From Campylobacteraceae bacterium (GTDB lineage: Bacteria > Campylobacterota > Campylobacteria > Campylobacterales > Sulfurospirillaceae), in contig JALUXQ010000092.1 of the NCBI GenBank assembly GCA_027013265.1, forward strand, positions 1-14,371: a DNA stretch of 14,371 nt, read 5' to 3'. Below, piece after piece: positions 13,745 through 14,371 of the stretch. Both the position numbers and the translations under genes were made by a program. The notes below the pieces were generated by a model. The model saw only the letters and a program-made list of their open reading frames with translations, searched no databases and was not told the origin of the DNA. Position 1 is the first letter of the stretch. Each line of letters starts with the position of its first letter.

Positions 13745-14371
13745 TTTAAAAGCTTTCTTGCTAAAGTTACAATATCTCGGGGCTTGATGTCTTTTATGCA
13801 AAAATCATCTCTATCTAGTGACTTTGCATCAATATATTTTTTGCAATCTATTGTTAAATTGATGTCTGTTGCAAAGGTATTTCTATCGCTTGGAGTTGGT
13901 CCAAATATAGTGATGCTCGGGCGATTTAATGCCCATGTCATGTGTGTTGGACCACTATCTGCTCCTATGACCAAATCACTGTTTGAGATAACACTTTTTA
14001 ATTCATCTAAAGTTAGTTTTGGCAAAAGCTTTGCATCTGTTTTTTCGCAAATAAACTTTGCATCTTCCTTTTCTAGCTCATCTCCCCAAGACACAGCAGT
14101 TGATACTTGCAAAGAGTTTATAACTTCGATAAAGTGCTCTTTGGGGTAAATCTTGCTCTTCCAAGATGAGCCTACAATGATAAGTAGAGTTTGTTTAAAA
14201 TCCAAATTGTTGTTTGTAAATAAGAAATGTTCTTTATGTTGTATATTTGGCATGTCAAATCCAAGAGTTTTGCAAACTAGTAGCATATTTCTCTTGATAA
14301 CATTTTCTTCATAAGGTATAGAAAAAGTTTTGGTGTAAAAAGCAGAAGCTAAGCGTTCACGAAGGGAATTT
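13738..14371 (-). CDS. waaC: LPS heptosyltransferase I (WaaC), C-terminal 210 residues
   Basis: The open frame continues to the window edge, so the 5' part (about 110-130 residues, including the N-terminal catalytic-base loop) is missing. An internal ATG at 14286 is not the start: the upstream codons read NSLRERLASAFYTKTFSIPY and then EENVIKRN, a block typical of WaaC. VGSSWKSKIYPKEHF contains the lysine that binds the ADP-heptose phosphate, and GADSGPTHMTWALN is the D-x-G-x-x-H donor site, followed by FGPTPSDRN. The enzyme adds the first L-glycero-D-manno-heptose to Kdo2-lipid A in the cytoplasm. Its position before htrB agrees with Campylobacterota core loci. It is the first visible gene of the operon; the promoter lies outside the window. 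Confidence 0.93.
   Translation of the reverse strand, partial: NSLRERLASAFYTKTFSIPYEENVIKRNMLLVCKTLGFDMPNIQHKEHFLFTNNNLDFKQTLLIIVGSSWKSKIYPKEHFIEVINSLQVSTAVSWGDELEKEDAKFICEKTDAKLLPKLTLDELKSVISNSDLVIGADSGPTHMTWALNRPSITIFGPTPSDRNTFATDINLTIDCKKYIDAKSLDRDDFCIKDIKPRDIVTLARKLLKC

Noticed and set aside
13745..13801. Longer N-terminus for the acyltransferase starting at 13801
   Set aside because: The extra 19 residues come from within waaC in another frame and do not resemble the HtrB family; the ATG at 13744 leads straight into the membrane anchor.
13784..14149. Plus-strand open frame of 121 codons
   Set aside because: Antisense to waaC, whose heptosyltransferase motifs are clear. No support for a second gene.
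1..14371. Insertion sequences, CRISPR arrays, tRNA or rRNA genes, rho-independent terminators
   Set aside because: None seen on either strand; coding is continuous and no GC-rich hairpin followed by a T run stands between genes.

Overview
The window is one surface-glycan (lipooligosaccharide/LPS) biosynthesis locus. Every convincing gene is on the minus strand, so transcription runs from base 14371 down to base 1. Very high AT content, the core order waaC - htrB - GT2 - GT9, and fdt-type amino-sugar genes inside a core locus suggest a member of Campylobacterota (a Sulfurimonas/Arcobacter/Campylobacter-like Gram-negative). This assignment is inferred from gene content and composition, not from a marker gene.

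Layout in transcription order. (1) 14371-11092, inner core: the C-terminal two thirds of heptosyltransferase I (waaC), a lipid A late acyltransferase (htrB/lpxL type), a WaaE/KdtX-like GT2 glycosyltransferase and a WaaQ-type GT9 heptosyltransferase. (2) 11089-7178, nucleotide-sugar cassette: rmlA, rmlB, a 3,4-ketoisomerase (fdtA/qdtA type), a hexapeptide acetyltransferase and a DegT-family aminotransferase. Together these should convert glucose-1-phosphate to dTDP-3-acetamido-3,6-dideoxyhexose (dTDP-Fuc3NAc or dTDP-Qui3NAc). rmlC and rmlD are absent, so this is not a rhamnose cassette. (3) 7178-484, assembly: GT4, GT4, GT9, a 72-codon remnant resembling the C-terminus of asparagine synthetase, GT9, GT9, GT4. 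(4) 491-1: the N-terminal part of a WaaL/O-antigen-ligase-like membrane protein that runs off the window.

The genes are packed with essentially no spacers: junctions are ATGA, GTGA or TAATG overlaps, slightly longer overlaps, or 1-2 bp gaps. No promoter, terminator, tRNA, rRNA, CRISPR array or insertion sequence was seen, and no gene-free stretch exceeds a few bases. The set reads as one translationally coupled operon that completes lipid A acylation, builds a heptose-containing core, makes one activated amino sugar and adds further sugars with at least six later transferases.

The most notable points are the asparagine-synthetase-like remnant between two GT9 genes, five GT9 genes in 14 kb, a ketoisomerase carrying one FdtA-like and one QdtA-like specificity residue, and a marked GC drop in the assembly section. 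I found no clearly new type of system; this looks like a strain-specific version of a known kind of locus.
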